Assembly: GCF_002209485.1 (NCBI RefSeq)
Contig: NZ_NJIX01000010.1
Coordinates: 1 to 64,000 of the forward strand
Origin: Achromobacter sp. HZ34
Lineage (GTDB): Bacteria; Pseudomonadota; Gammaproteobacteria; Burkholderiales; Burkholderiaceae_B
Length of the DNA: 64,000 bases
Direction of reading: 5' to 3'
In this document: piece after piece, positions 39,038-47,201 of the stretch
How positions within the stretch are numbered: the stretch's first letter is position 1
Layout: each line of letters opens with the position of its first letter
The notes under the pieces: model-generated
The model's input: only the letters and a program-made list of their open reading frames with translations
Database searches by the model: none
What the model was told of the DNA's origin: nothing
Made by a program: the position numbers and the translations under genes

Positions 39038-40662
39038 TGGATTACGATACTGACGTATTGGTTATAGGTTCCGGCGTGATGGGCGCGCTGATCGCGACGC
39101 GCATGGCGCAAGCCGGCAAGGCTGTCACCATCCTGGAAGCGGGGCCGCGCGTGACGCGGGCAGAGATCGTCGAGGTGTTCCGCAATGCCCCGATCAAGCT
39201 GTCGCTTACCAATATCAAGCTGCAGGGCGCGGGCTCGCCTTTCCCCAATCCGCCGCATATCCCGTCGACCTACGGCGATTATCTGCAGCTCAAGGGTCCG
39301 GTCAAGTATCCCACCAAGTATTTGCGTGTCGTGGGGGGGACCACCTGGCACTTCGGGTCGGCGCTGTGGCGCATGATCCCGAACGATTTCAAGATCCGCA
39401 CGCTCTACGATCGCGGCCGTGATTGGCCGATGACTTATGAAGAGCTGGAGCCGTTCTATTGCGAAGCGGAAGCGGAGCTTGGCGTGTCCGGCATGGATGG
39501 CCAGGACGAAGGCGGCAACGGTGGGCAGCCCTGGCCGCCCCGTTCCAAGCCTTTCCCGATGAAAGGCTTGCCAATTCCCTACTTCATGACGCGCCTGGCC
39601 GACCAATTGAAGGTGGGTGGCTACAACCCGATCTATGAACCGAACGGGCGTGCCACTTCGGCCTACAAGGAGCGTCCGCTCTGCTCGGGCAATAACAACT
39701 GCAATCCGGTCTGTCCCAGCGGCGCCAAGTACGACGGCACGCGTCACATCGACGAGGCCGAGCGCCACGGTGCGCGTGTGCTGGACAATTCGGTCGTCTA
39801 CAAGATCGAGGCGGATGATTCCGGCAAGATCGTCGCCGTGCGCTACAAGAAGCCCGATGGCACGGATCATCGGATGACGGCACGCTATTTCGTGCTGGCG
39901 GCTTACGGTATCGAAAGCCCGAAACTGCTGCTGATGTCGACCTCGGAGAAATATCCGAACGGTATCGCCAACTCGTCCGACCAGGTTGGCCGCAATCTGA
40001 TGGGCCATACCGGTATTGCGATGAATGTGATGGCCAGCGAGGATCTTTGGCCGGGCCAGGGCCCGACTGAATTGCTGGTCTACATGAACTATCGCGATGG
40101 CGAACTGCGCAAGCAGATTCCCAGCTACAAGACCAAGCTGCGCAATACCGTGGCGACGTCGGGCCTGGCGTCCAAGCTGATGGATCAGGGCGTGTACGGC
40201 TCGAAGCTGGACGCCGAAATCAAGCGTCAGTCGGCGCGCTCGCTGAATTTCGCCATCGACTTCGAAACGGAGGCGCAACCGCAGAACCGGGTGACGCCGA
40301 GCACGACCGCGAAGGACGCGCTTGGAATTCCTAAGCCGGAGATCTATTACAGCGTCAACGACTATTGGAATGCCGGTCGTGATTTTGGCGTGAAGGATCT
40401 GCAGAAGATGGCCGCGCTGATCAATGCCACCGATATCAAGATGGATACCAGCCATCAGGATCGCCAGCACATCATGGGCACCACGATCATGGGCAGCGAT
40501 CCGCGCACGTCGGTGGTGGACAAGGATTGCCGCGCGCACGACCATCCGAACCTGTTCATCGTCGGCACCAACGTGATGCCTTCGGCCAGCTGTGTCAATC
40601 CGACCTTGACGGGGGCGGCGGTGACGCTGCGGACCGCGCAGGTGATGTTGCGGGAAGTTTGA
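39037..40662 (+). CDS. GMC flavoprotein dehydrogenase, large subunit
   Basis: 541 residues. FAD-binding Rossmann motif VLVIGSGVMGALIA (residues 8-21) and Glu34 in TILEAGP. Also GGTTWHFGSALW and a Cys-rich LCSGNNNCNPVCPSGAKYDG segment (about 211-230) as in gluconate 2-dehydrogenase-type enzymes. The C-terminal GMC domain has the catalytic-type HIMGTTIMG and NPTLTGAAVTLRTA. Cys spacing in the middle is suitable for a 3Fe-4S cluster. Substrate cannot be told from sequence; a sugar acid or polyol is likely. An intrinsic terminator follows. Confidence 0.92.
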   Translation: MDYDTDVLVIGSGVMGALIATRMAQAGKAVTILEAGPRVTRAEIVEVFRNAPIKLSLTNIKLQGAGSPFPNPPHIPSTYGDYLQLKGPVKYPTKYLRVVGGTTWHFGSALWRMIPNDFKIRTLYDRGRDWPMTYEELEPFYCEAEAELGVSGMDGQDEGGNGGQPWPPRSKPFPMKGLPIPYFMTRLADQLKVGGYNPIYEPNGRATSAYKERPLCSGNNNCNPVCPSGAKYDGTRHIDEAERHGARVLDNSVVYKIEADDSGKIVAVRYKKPDGTDHRMTARYFVLAAYGIESPKLLLMSTSEKYPNGIANSSDQVGRNLMGHTGIAMNVMASEDLWPGQGPTELLVYMNYRDGELRKQIPSYKTKLRNTVATSGLASKLMDQGVYGSKLDAEIKRQSARSLNFAIDFETEAQPQNRVTPSTTAKDALGIPKPEIYYSVNDYWNAGRDFGVKDLQKMAALINATDIKMDTSHQDRQHIMGTTIMGSDPRTSVVDKDCRAHDHPNLFIVGTNVMPSASCVNPTLTGAAVTLRTAQVMLREV

Positions 40663-40681
40663 TCGTTCCTGGCAAACAATC

Positions 40682-40715
40682 AACCCGCGATTCTCCTGGA
40701 GAGCGCGGGTTTTTT
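40682..40715 (+). terminator. Terminator of the dehydrogenase operon
   Basis: Eight-bp stem AACCCGCG / CGCGGGTT (40682-40689, 40704-40711), 14-base loop, followed by T residues. It stands 20 bases after the flavoprotein stop codon. Confidence 0.82.
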
Positions 40716-40728
40716 GCTTCTCTTACCT

Positions 40729-41445
40729 TTAGAACGCTGCCCGTCCAAGCGAGGCGCCACCGTCGACGTGCAAGGTTTGCCCGGTCATGAATCCCGCATC
40801 ATCGGACAGCAGGAACGCAATCGTCGACGCGATCTCATCCGGCTTGCCGAAGCGGCCCATGGGGACGCCCGACAGATAGCGACGCTCGCCTTCACTGCCC
40901 ACTGGATTGTTGGCGCGGAACAGTTCGGTTTCCGTCGGGCCGGGCGCCACGGCGTTGACCGTGATGCCGGTGTCGGCCAGTTCGAATCCCCAACTACGGG
41001 TAAAGCTGACGAGTGCGGCCTTTGCCGCCGCGTAGGCCGTGCGTTGGGGCATCCCGAGCACCGTCAGGCTGGACAGGTTGACGATGCGCCCCCAGCCGCG
41101 CGTTTTCATGCCGGGCAAGGCCGCTTGCGCGGCTGCGAGTGCGGGATGTAGATTGACGCGCATGACCTCGTCGAGCGCGGACAACGTGACATCGGCCAGC
41201 GAGGCGGGGCGGACGAGACCTACGTTATTGACGACACCGTCCAGCTGGAAGCGCTGCGCGATGTCGTCCAGGGCAGAGCGCATGGCATGGTCGTCGCTCA
41301 GGTCGACAGTCAACAGCGTGCCAGGGAATTTGGCCTGTGGCGTGCGTGCAATGCCGACGACATGATGGCCGGCAGCCGCCAGGCGCGTCGACAGCGCAAG
41401 GCCGATGCCCTTGCTTGCGCCGGTGATGAGAAAGGTTCGAGACAT
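40729..41445 (-). CDS. Short-chain dehydrogenase/reductase
   Basis: 238 residues from ATG 41445. Classical SDR: TGASKGIG cofactor motif (residues 7-14), NNVG, active-site Ser in NLSSLTV, YAAAK (Tyr and Lys), VAPGPTET and a C-terminal GQTLHVDGG. Sequence after the second strand (ARTP) suggests NADPH. First-listed gene of a leftward group with the peroxiredoxin-like and enoyl-CoA hydratase genes, facing the dehydrogenase operon. Substrate unknown. Confidence 0.92.
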   Translation of the reverse strand: MSRTFLITGASKGIGLALSTRLAAAGHHVVGIARTPQAKFPGTLLTVDLSDDHAMRSALDDIAQRFQLDGVVNNVGLVRPASLADVTLSALDEVMRVNLHPALAAAQAALPGMKTRGWGRIVNLSSLTVLGMPQRTAYAAAKAALVSFTRSWGFELADTGITVNAVAPGPTETELFRANNPVGSEGERRYLSGVPMGRFGKPDEIASTIAFLLSDDAGFMTGQTLHVDGGASLGRAAF

Positions 41446-41493
41446 TTCGTGTTCCTCCGCCGCTGGCCTTGCAGCCTGCTGCATTCGGGTGGT

Positions 41494-42162
41494 TCAGGCC
41501 GCGGCGCGGCGAATGGCCGGCAGCATTTCCGACGGGTCGGGACGCCGGGTGTAATCCGGATTCACTTCGGCATAGACGATGGTGCTGTCCGGCGCAATGA
41601 CGTAGCGAGCCGGCATCGGCAAAGTCCAGCTTGGATCACCGTTGAACGCAGGCAGGTCGTTTTTCAGCGATCGATACAGTTCGATCAAGTAGTCCTGCAT
41701 CTCGAAACGCAGGCCGAACGCGGCGGCCACGTCGTTGTGCGTGTCCGACAGAATGGGGAATTCCAACGCGTTCTGGCGTACTGACTTGCGGCTGTTGGCC
41801 GCAACCTGCGGGGAAATCGCCACCACGTTGGCCCCACCAGCTGCGTGGATGGCCGGCAAAGCAGCCTGCAGGGCCTGCAGTTCCATATTGCAGTACGGGC
41901 ACCAGACGCCGCGATAGAACGTCAAAACCAAGGGGCCTTGGCGCAGCAAGTCGGCGGACGAAACCGGTTCGCCGTTCGGATCGTCGAGTGTGAAGGCGGG
42001 CGCCTGGTCGCCGGCTTTCAGCGCTCTTTGGGCGGCGCCGGAGGCGATCAGTTCAGCAGTGGCGCGGTGCATGGTCTCGATGACCGGGTAAGGAACGCTG
42101 TAGGGTGGTTTGCCGGCCTCGAAATCGGCCTTGAAGGCGTCGAGTTTATCTTGAAGTGACAT
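41494..42162 (-). CDS. Peroxiredoxin-like (AhpC/TSA-type) protein
   Basis: 222 residues from ATG 42162. Thioredoxin fold with GDQAPAFTLDDPNGEPVSSA and the active-site region TFYRGVWCPYCNMELQALQ. A CxxC pair replaces the single peroxidatic Cys context of typical peroxiredoxins. An N-terminal helical extension (residues 1-50) is typical of this subgroup. It probably reduces peroxides or disulfides. Third in the leftward group. Confidence 0.85.
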   Translation of the reverse strand: MSLQDKLDAFKADFEAGKPPYSVPYPVIETMHRATAELIASGAAQRALKAGDQAPAFTLDDPNGEPVSSADLLRQGPLVLTFYRGVWCPYCNMELQALQAALPAIHAAGGANVVAISPQVAANSRKSVRQNALEFPILSDTHNDVAAAFGLRFEMQDYLIELYRSLKNDLPAFNGDPSWTLPMPARYVIAPDSTIVYAEVNPDYTRRPDPSEMLPAIRRAAA

Positions 42163-42253
42163 GGTGATTTTCCTTGGGTAAGCGGCGGTGTGGCCGCCTG
42201 CTGGTTCAATGGATGGTGGGTATCGCCGCGAGCACACGCCGCGGCAAACGGCA

Positions 42254-43024
42254 TCAGGCCGTTGGATTCATCGAACGCGCCACTTCGGCTGCGCTAATCC
42301 CTTCCAACGCCAAGCCATAGCCAGCGCCCTCGTCGACGATTCGGCGCAGCTTTTGGGTCAAGGCGATGCGGGTATAGCGGCTGGTCAGCGGTGGCAGCCT
42401 GGCCAGTTCTTCGGCGATCTCGTGAGCGCGCGCCAGCAGATGGTTGGCCGGAACGATTTCATTGACCGCTCCCCATTCCTTTGCGGTCTGCGCGTCAAGC
42501 CGCTGCCGGGTCAGGATGAAATAGCGACCGCGCACGCTGCCGATCACTTCTGGCCACAGCAGATTCACGCCGTCGCCGGGCACGATGCCGAAATCGAAAT
42601 GCGGCTTGTCCTGGAACACCGTTTCCGGGGTGGCCAGCACGATGTCCGCGAGGAGGGCGTATTCGGAGTGCAGCAATACCGGACCATTGAGCGCGGCAAT
42701 CAACGGCACTTCGATGTCGAGAAGGTTCATCAGCACTTTCTTGCCTTCGCGGAAAATCTTGTCGTAGCCGCGGGGACTGAAAAAATCGAAACCCTCGGGA
42801 CTGATCTCGTCCATGAATGCATCGCCAGTACCGGTGAGGATCACCACGCGGTTATCGGGATCGCTACCGACGTCATGGAACAGATCGACAAACTGTTCAT
42901 GGGTGTGGCCGTTGAAGACCAGCTTGCCGCCGGCCGTGTGCAGGGCGATTTCAAGTACGCCGTCAGGCGAGCGGGTCAGGCGGGCATTAGGGTAAGCATT
43001 CTGATAATCGTTGAAGCGGGACAT
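42254..43024 (-). CDS. Enoyl-CoA hydratase/isomerase family protein
   Basis: 256 residues, crotonase fold. Oxyanion-hole segments (NGHTHEQFVDLFHDV and ALNGPVLLHSEYALLADIVL) and FDFGIVPGDGVNLLWPEVIG are visible. The helix after the second oxyanion segment has HSEY where true hydratases often have Glu; the exact reaction is uncertain. Divergent from a LysR regulator whose twin binding sites lie in the shared promoter, so it is probably its target. Confidence 0.85.
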   Translation of the reverse strand: MSRFNDYQNAYPNARLTRSPDGVLEIALHTAGGKLVFNGHTHEQFVDLFHDVGSDPDNRVVILTGTGDAFMDEISPEGFDFFSPRGYDKIFREGKKVLMNLLDIEVPLIAALNGPVLLHSEYALLADIVLATPETVFQDKPHFDFGIVPGDGVNLLWPEVIGSVRGRYFILTRQRLDAQTAKEWGAVNEIVPANHLLARAHEIAEELARLPPLTSRYTRIALTQKLRRIVDEGAGYGLALEGISAAEVARSMNPTA

Positions 43025-43096
43025 GGCGGATCTCCTTGAAGTGGGACTGAGTGGGGAAATAAAGGGCGTGGAGCTGATGAAGGAGATTCTGAATAA

Positions 43097-43154
43097 TTCC
43101 CGGTTGGAATGACAGACATGTAGCAGCGATAATCGCTATTCCTGTAAGGAATAA
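43097..43154. promoter_or_regulatory. Twin LysR-type boxes in the divergent promoter
   Basis: Two identical inverted repeats ATTCC-N5-GGAAT at 43097-43111 and 43139-43153 are exactly 42 bp apart, four helical turns, so they face the same side of the DNA. Each contains the T-N11-A core of LysR-family sites. A further palindrome AGCGAT-A-ATCGCT lies between them (43126-43138). The second box overlaps the ribosome-binding site of the LysR gene, suggesting self-repression. Confidence 0.78.
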
Positions 43155-43156
43155 AT

Positions 43157-44050
43157 ATGGATCGTTTGTTGGCGATGACAACCTTCGTTCGTGTGGTAGA
43201 GGCAGGTTCTTTTTCCGGTGCCGCGCGCGTCCTGGAGGTCGGGCAGCCGGCGGTCTCCAAAACCGTCGCGCAACTGGAGCGGCGCTTGAAAGTGAAACTG
43301 CTGCTGCGCTCCACGCATGGCCTGACGCCGACCGAGGCAGGCTTGCGGTTCTACGAGCGCGCGCGCGGAGTCATACAGGAAGCGGACGAGGCCGAGCTGG
43401 CCGCCACCGGGGAGGGCGCGGGACTATCGGGCCGATTGCGGGTTTCCGCTGCACCCACTTTCGCACGGCTGCACGTGATCCCGCATTTGCCCCGCTTTCT
43501 CGCCGCGCATCCGAGCCTTGAAATAGATGTCGTATTGGACGACCGCACGATCGACCTGATCGCCGAAGGCATCGACGTTTCATTGAGGATGGAGGTATTG
43601 GCCGATTCGGGCATCGTGGCGCGCAAGTTGGCGTCGTCGCGCCGGTCGGTGCTTGCCACCGCGGCGTATTTGAAGCGGGCCGGCAGGCCGCGCATACCTG
43701 GCGATCTGGCCAACCATGAGGCGCTGGTATTCAGCCAATTGAGCAACGTATGGAACTTCACCCGGGACGGTGCTGAAACGTCGGTGCTGGTACGCGGTCG
43801 GGCGCGTTTCAGCGCGGCTGAAGGCATCCGTACGGCAGTGCTCGCCGATATGGGCCTTACCATCGCGTCGGACTGGATGTTCACGCCCGAATTAAGCGAT
43901 GGCCGGGTGATCCGCTTACTGGAGAAGTGGGCGCTTCCCGATATCGACCTTTGGGCGGTATTTCCTACCGGGCGCCTTGCCACGACAAAGGCGCGTTTGT
44001 TCGCCGAATTCGTCGAGGGCGTAATGCAAGGCTACGACCAGGCGACGTAA
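43157..44050 (+). CDS. LysR-family transcriptional regulator
   Basis: 297 residues. Winged helix-turn-helix at 1-60 (MTTFVRVVEAGSFSGAARVL, VGQPAVSKTVAQLE) and a periplasmic-binding-type effector domain from about 90. Close to the CrgA-like subgroup by its RVSAAPTFARLHVIP segment. Divergent from the enoyl-CoA hydratase gene, with two identical palindromes between them. Confidence 0.92.
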   Translation: MDRLLAMTTFVRVVEAGSFSGAARVLEVGQPAVSKTVAQLERRLKVKLLLRSTHGLTPTEAGLRFYERARGVIQEADEAELAATGEGAGLSGRLRVSAAPTFARLHVIPHLPRFLAAHPSLEIDVVLDDRTIDLIAEGIDVSLRMEVLADSGIVARKLASSRRSVLATAAYLKRAGRPRIPGDLANHEALVFSQLSNVWNFTRDGAETSVLVRGRARFSAAEGIRTAVLADMGLTIASDWMFTPELSDGRVIRLLEKWALPDIDLWAVFPTGRLATTKARLFAEFVEGVMQGYDQAT

Positions 44051-44089
44051 ACGGATGCGTCGTCACACCTGATACCTGCCGCTGTTCCG

Positions 44090-44737
44090 TCATTCCGGCA
44101 GATACGGCAGCAGGCCTTCCACGGTGTTCATTACATGCCGGCGCATCGTCGCCTCGCAGATATCGGGATCGCCCGTCTGCAATGCGGCGACCAGCTCTTC
44201 ATGGGCTTCGCGCATCCGCGGTACCCGGCCCGGCTGGGTGGCCCACATGCGCATATAGGGCTCCATCACGGAGTGCAGGTCCGCCAACTGGGCCAGCAGG
44301 CGCGGTTGCTTGCAGAATCCACAGAGGTATTCGTGCCATTCACGGTGCGAGGTGGTCCAGTCCAGATAGTCGCCGCTGCCCCGCTCGATCTGGTCGATCA
44401 TTCCAGCCAACTGGCGCAAGTGCCCGGCTTCCATGTTCTGCACCGCATTGCGCACGGCCAGGCCTTCCAGCACGGATCGCATCTCGAAGATTTCACGCAG
44501 CTCCTGCGCATTCAGGCTGCGCACCACGGCGCCACGGTTGGCGCGCATGTCGAGCAGCCCTTCGGACGCCAGGCGCAGCAGCGCGCCGCGCACGGGCATG
44601 CGGCTGGTACCGATCTGCGCAGCGATGGTCTCGGTGACCACGCGCTGGCCCGGCACCAGCCGTCCCAGCCGGATCTCCTGCTGCACGAATTGATAGGCCT
44701 CTTCCTCGGCCGAGACCGCCACCTTGCCGTATGCCAT
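44090..44737 (-). CDS. GntR-family regulator (FCD type)
   Basis: 215 residues. N-terminal winged helix (VVTETIAAQIGTSRMPVRGA, LLRLASEGLL) and a C-terminal FCD helical domain with LREIFEMRSVLEGLAVRNAV, HREWHEYLC and the metal-ligand-like HEELVAAL and RRHVMNTVE. Divergent from the Bug-type receptor gene at 44978, which it may control through the palindrome at 44844. Confidence 0.9.
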   Translation of the reverse strand: MAYGKVAVSAEEEAYQFVQQEIRLGRLVPGQRVVTETIAAQIGTSRMPVRGALLRLASEGLLDMRANRGAVVRSLNAQELREIFEMRSVLEGLAVRNAVQNMEAGHLRQLAGMIDQIERGSGDYLDWTTSHREWHEYLCGFCKQPRLLAQLADLHSVMEPYMRMWATQPGRVPRMREAHEELVAALQTGDPDICEATMRRHVMNTVEGLLPYLPE

Positions 44738-44843
44738 GCCGCCCGCCGTCCTGGTTCCACTGGCGTGGAATGATTCATTAGGGTTGATTCACTTTCTTGC
44801 GTCGTGAGGATACTTGTTCCTCTCCGCCAGGAGCATATGTAAA

Positions 44844-44855
44844 ATTGGATCCAAT
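44844..44855. promoter_or_regulatory. Perfect palindrome in the GntR/Bug interval
   Basis: ATTGGATCCAAT, a perfect 12-bp palindrome, lies in the 240-base interval between the divergent GntR and receptor genes. Short symmetric sites of this type are used by FCD-GntR regulators. Assignment to the adjacent regulator is inferred. Confidence 0.55.
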
Positions 44856-44977
44856 CATCCATTGATACAAACCCTTATGGTGCGGCGCCGCAATGCGGCT
44901 TTAAATGGCGGCTTCGGATTCGTCCGTCTTGCGGGGCGGGCGACGCCGTCTTCCATGCTGAACCAAGGGGAAATTGC

Positions 44978-45958
44978 ATGAACCGTATTCTCAAATCATT
45001 GCTGGGGTGGGGCGCCGTGGCGCTAGCGGCAAGTGGCGCCGCCCACGCGGAAGACGCCGCGTCCTGGCCGCAGCGCCCCGTGAAGATCGTGGTGCCGTTC
45101 CAGGCAGGGTCCGCTACCGACCTGATCTCGCGCCAGCTGGGTGCGGCCCTGGCGGTGGAGTTGCACCAGCCCTTCGTGGTGGAAGCGCGTCCCGGCGCCG
45201 CCGCCGCCATCGGGGCCACGGTGGTGGCGCGCGCGGAAGCCGACGGCTATACGCTGTTGATGGGTGGGCCGGCGGCACTGGTCACCAATCGCTTCATGCA
45301 GAAGAACTTGAGCTACGACGCGGACAAGTTCGAACTGATCTCCATGGTCGCCATCACGCCCAACGTGTTGCTGACCACGCCCAATCAACCGTTCAAGACC
45401 CTGCCGGAAATGGTCGCCTACGCCAAGGCGCATCCGGGCCAGTTGACCTACGCGTCCTTCGGCACCGGCACGACCTCGCACCTGGCTGGCGAACTATTGA
45501 AGAAGACCGCCGGCATCGACATGGTCCACGTTCCCTACAAGGGCGCGGGTGAGGCCATCCCTGCCTTGATGGGCGGACAGGTGACCATGTACTTCGACAC
45601 CATCATGACGGGCTTGCCGCAGGTCAAGAGCGGCGCGCTGGTGGCGCTGGGCATGTCCAACGCCAAACGCTCGGCGCTGGCGCCGAATATCCCGACGATC
45701 GCCGAACAGGGCTACCCCGGCTATGACATCGCGCCGTGGTACGGCCTGGTGGCGCCGCATGGCACCCCGCAGCCTATCGTCGACAAGCTGAACGCGGCCG
45801 TGAACAAGGTGCTGGCCGATCCCAAGCTGCGCGACAAACTGGCGGAAGCCGGCGCGGAGCCGCAAGGCGGAACGCGCGCCGAGTTCGCGGCCTATATCAA
45901 GAGCGAACTGCCCCGTACCGAGCAACTGATCAAGGCGTCCGGGGTGACGATGCAGTAA
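44978..45958 (+). CDS. Bug-family tripartite tricarboxylate transporter receptor
   Basis: 326 residues. Signal peptide ending AAHA (about residue 24), then the family pattern WPQRPVKIVVPFQAGSATDL, PGAAAAIGATVVARAEADGY, YASFGTGTTSHLAGELLKK and VPYKGAGEAIPALMGGQV. Periplasmic solute receptors of this type are vastly expanded in Bordetella and relatives and bind carboxylates or related small molecules. No membrane transporter subunits are adjacent. Probably regulated by the divergent GntR gene. Confidence 0.93.
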   Translation: MNRILKSLLGWGAVALAASGAAHAEDAASWPQRPVKIVVPFQAGSATDLISRQLGAALAVELHQPFVVEARPGAAAAIGATVVARAEADGYTLLMGGPAALVTNRFMQKNLSYDADKFELISMVAITPNVLLTTPNQPFKTLPEMVAYAKAHPGQLTYASFGTGTTSHLAGELLKKTAGIDMVHVPYKGAGEAIPALMGGQVTMYFDTIMTGLPQVKSGALVALGMSNAKRSALAPNIPTIAEQGYPGYDIAPWYGLVAPHGTPQPIVDKLNAAVNKVLADPKLRDKLAEAGAEPQGGTRAEFAAYIKSELPRTEQLIKASGVTMQ

Positions 45959-46062
45959 AGCCATGCCGCGCGGCCGGCTGGCAAAGGGCCCGCCCAACGG
46001 CCCCGGCTGGCGGCGGTGACCGGACGCGGCGCGTCATGAGTGCGAGGTAAAATTCGCTCCCC

Positions 46063-47139
46063 ATGCGCATCGCCGACTTCAACCAACGCCTCGCCTCCCT
46101 GGGCTCGCTGCCCGTCCACAGTGGACGGGTGGTGCGTGTATGGCTGAGCGGACAGGCGATCGATACCGGTACGCGGCGGCGGTCGTCCCAGGATTTCCTG
46201 CCGCTGGCGTTGCGCGATGCCGTGCCTGCCTTGACGGCGGAACTCGACGGCCTGGCCCGGATTCGCTCGGAATACGCCGGTAGCGACGGCTCGCGCCTGC
46301 TGGTCGAACTCGCCGACGGGCAGATGGTGGAAAGCGTGCTGCTGCCGCGTGACGGGCTCTGCGTCTCGACGCAGGTTGGCTGTGCGGTCGGCTGCCGTTT
46401 CTGTATGACGGGCAAGAGCGGCCTGATCCGCCAGGTATCGAGCATGGAAATCCTCGCCCAGGTCGTGCTGGCGCGCCGCCAACGCGCGGTGAAGAAAGTC
46501 GTTTTCATGGGCATGGGTGAGCCGGCGCATAACCTGGAGAACGTGCTCGAAGCCATCGACCTGCTGGGCACCGAAGGCAATATCGGCCACAAGAATCTCG
46601 TGTTCTCCACGGTGGGCGACCGGCGCGTGTTCGAGGCCCTGCCGCAACAACGCGTCAAACCCGCACTGGCGCTGTCCTTGCATACGACCAAGGCCGCATT
46701 GCGCGAACACCTGCTGCCGCGCGCGCCGAAGATCGCGCCGGAAGAACTGATAGAACTCGGCGAAAAATACGCCCGCGACATCAGCTATCCGATCCAGTAC
46801 CAATGGACCCTGCTCAAGGGCGTCAATGATGGCGACGACGAACTCGACGCGGTCGTCCGCCTGCTCAAGGGGAAATACGGCGTGCTCAACGTCATCCCTT
46901 TCAATAGCCTGGAAGGGGATGATTATCAACGCCCTGATCTCGACCGCATCCGTCAGATCGTCCACTCCCTGCATAGCCGCGGTGTGCTGACCAAGGTCAG
47001 GAACAGCGCCGGCCAGGACGTGGATGCGGGCTGTGGACAACTGCGCGCGCGTGCCGTCGGTGTGGAGAAAGTCCCGCAACCGCGGATCGTCCAACTGCGC
47101 CGCACGCGCACGGCAACGGCTGAAGTCGTCCAGGATTGA
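46063..47139 (+). CDS. RlmN-family radical-SAM RNA methyltransferase
   Basis: 358 residues. Radical-SAM cluster CAVGCRFC (about residues 107-114), preceded by the reactive Cys of GLCVSTQVGC, then VVFMGMGEPAHNLENV, ALSLHTT and the methyl-carrying Cys in VDAGCGQL near the C-terminus. The complete Cys set implies the two-cysteine methylation mechanism of RlmN (m2A of 23S rRNA and some tRNAs). The N-terminal domain is somewhat shortened and the gene stands alone beside pnt, so it may be a paralogue of a housekeeping rlmN elsewhere. Confidence 0.88.
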   Translation: MRIADFNQRLASLGSLPVHSGRVVRVWLSGQAIDTGTRRRSSQDFLPLALRDAVPALTAELDGLARIRSEYAGSDGSRLLVELADGQMVESVLLPRDGLCVSTQVGCAVGCRFCMTGKSGLIRQVSSMEILAQVVLARRQRAVKKVVFMGMGEPAHNLENVLEAIDLLGTEGNIGHKNLVFSTVGDRRVFEALPQQRVKPALALSLHTTKAALREHLLPRAPKIAPEELIELGEKYARDISYPIQYQWTLLKGVNDGDDELDAVVRLLKGKYGVLNVIPFNSLEGDDYQRPDLDRIRQIVHSLHSRGVLTKVRNSAGQDVDAGCGQLRARAVGVEKVPQPRIVQLRRTRTATAEVVQD

Positions 47140-47149
47140 TTTGAGTCAA
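47136..47149 (+). promoter_or_regulatory. FNR-type box upstream of pntAA
   Basis: TTGATTTGAGTCAA fits the FNR/ANR/FixK consensus TTGAT-N4-ATCAA with one mismatch. Its centre (47142.5) is 41.5 bp before position 47184, the start site implied by a -10-like TACTCT at 47172-47177: the classic activating spacing. The same 14 bases occur before the Crp/Fnr gene at 54299-54312. Confidence 0.75.
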
Positions 47150-47201
47150 GGCGCCTTGGCGGCGCCAGGCCTACTCTGCCATTGGACAGGGAGGTCTACT
47201 C

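Noticed and set aside
38917-40683. A 588-codon leftward frame opposite the GMC dehydrogenase
   Set aside because: The rightward gene has FAD-binding and GMC motifs and fits its operon. The antisense frame has none.
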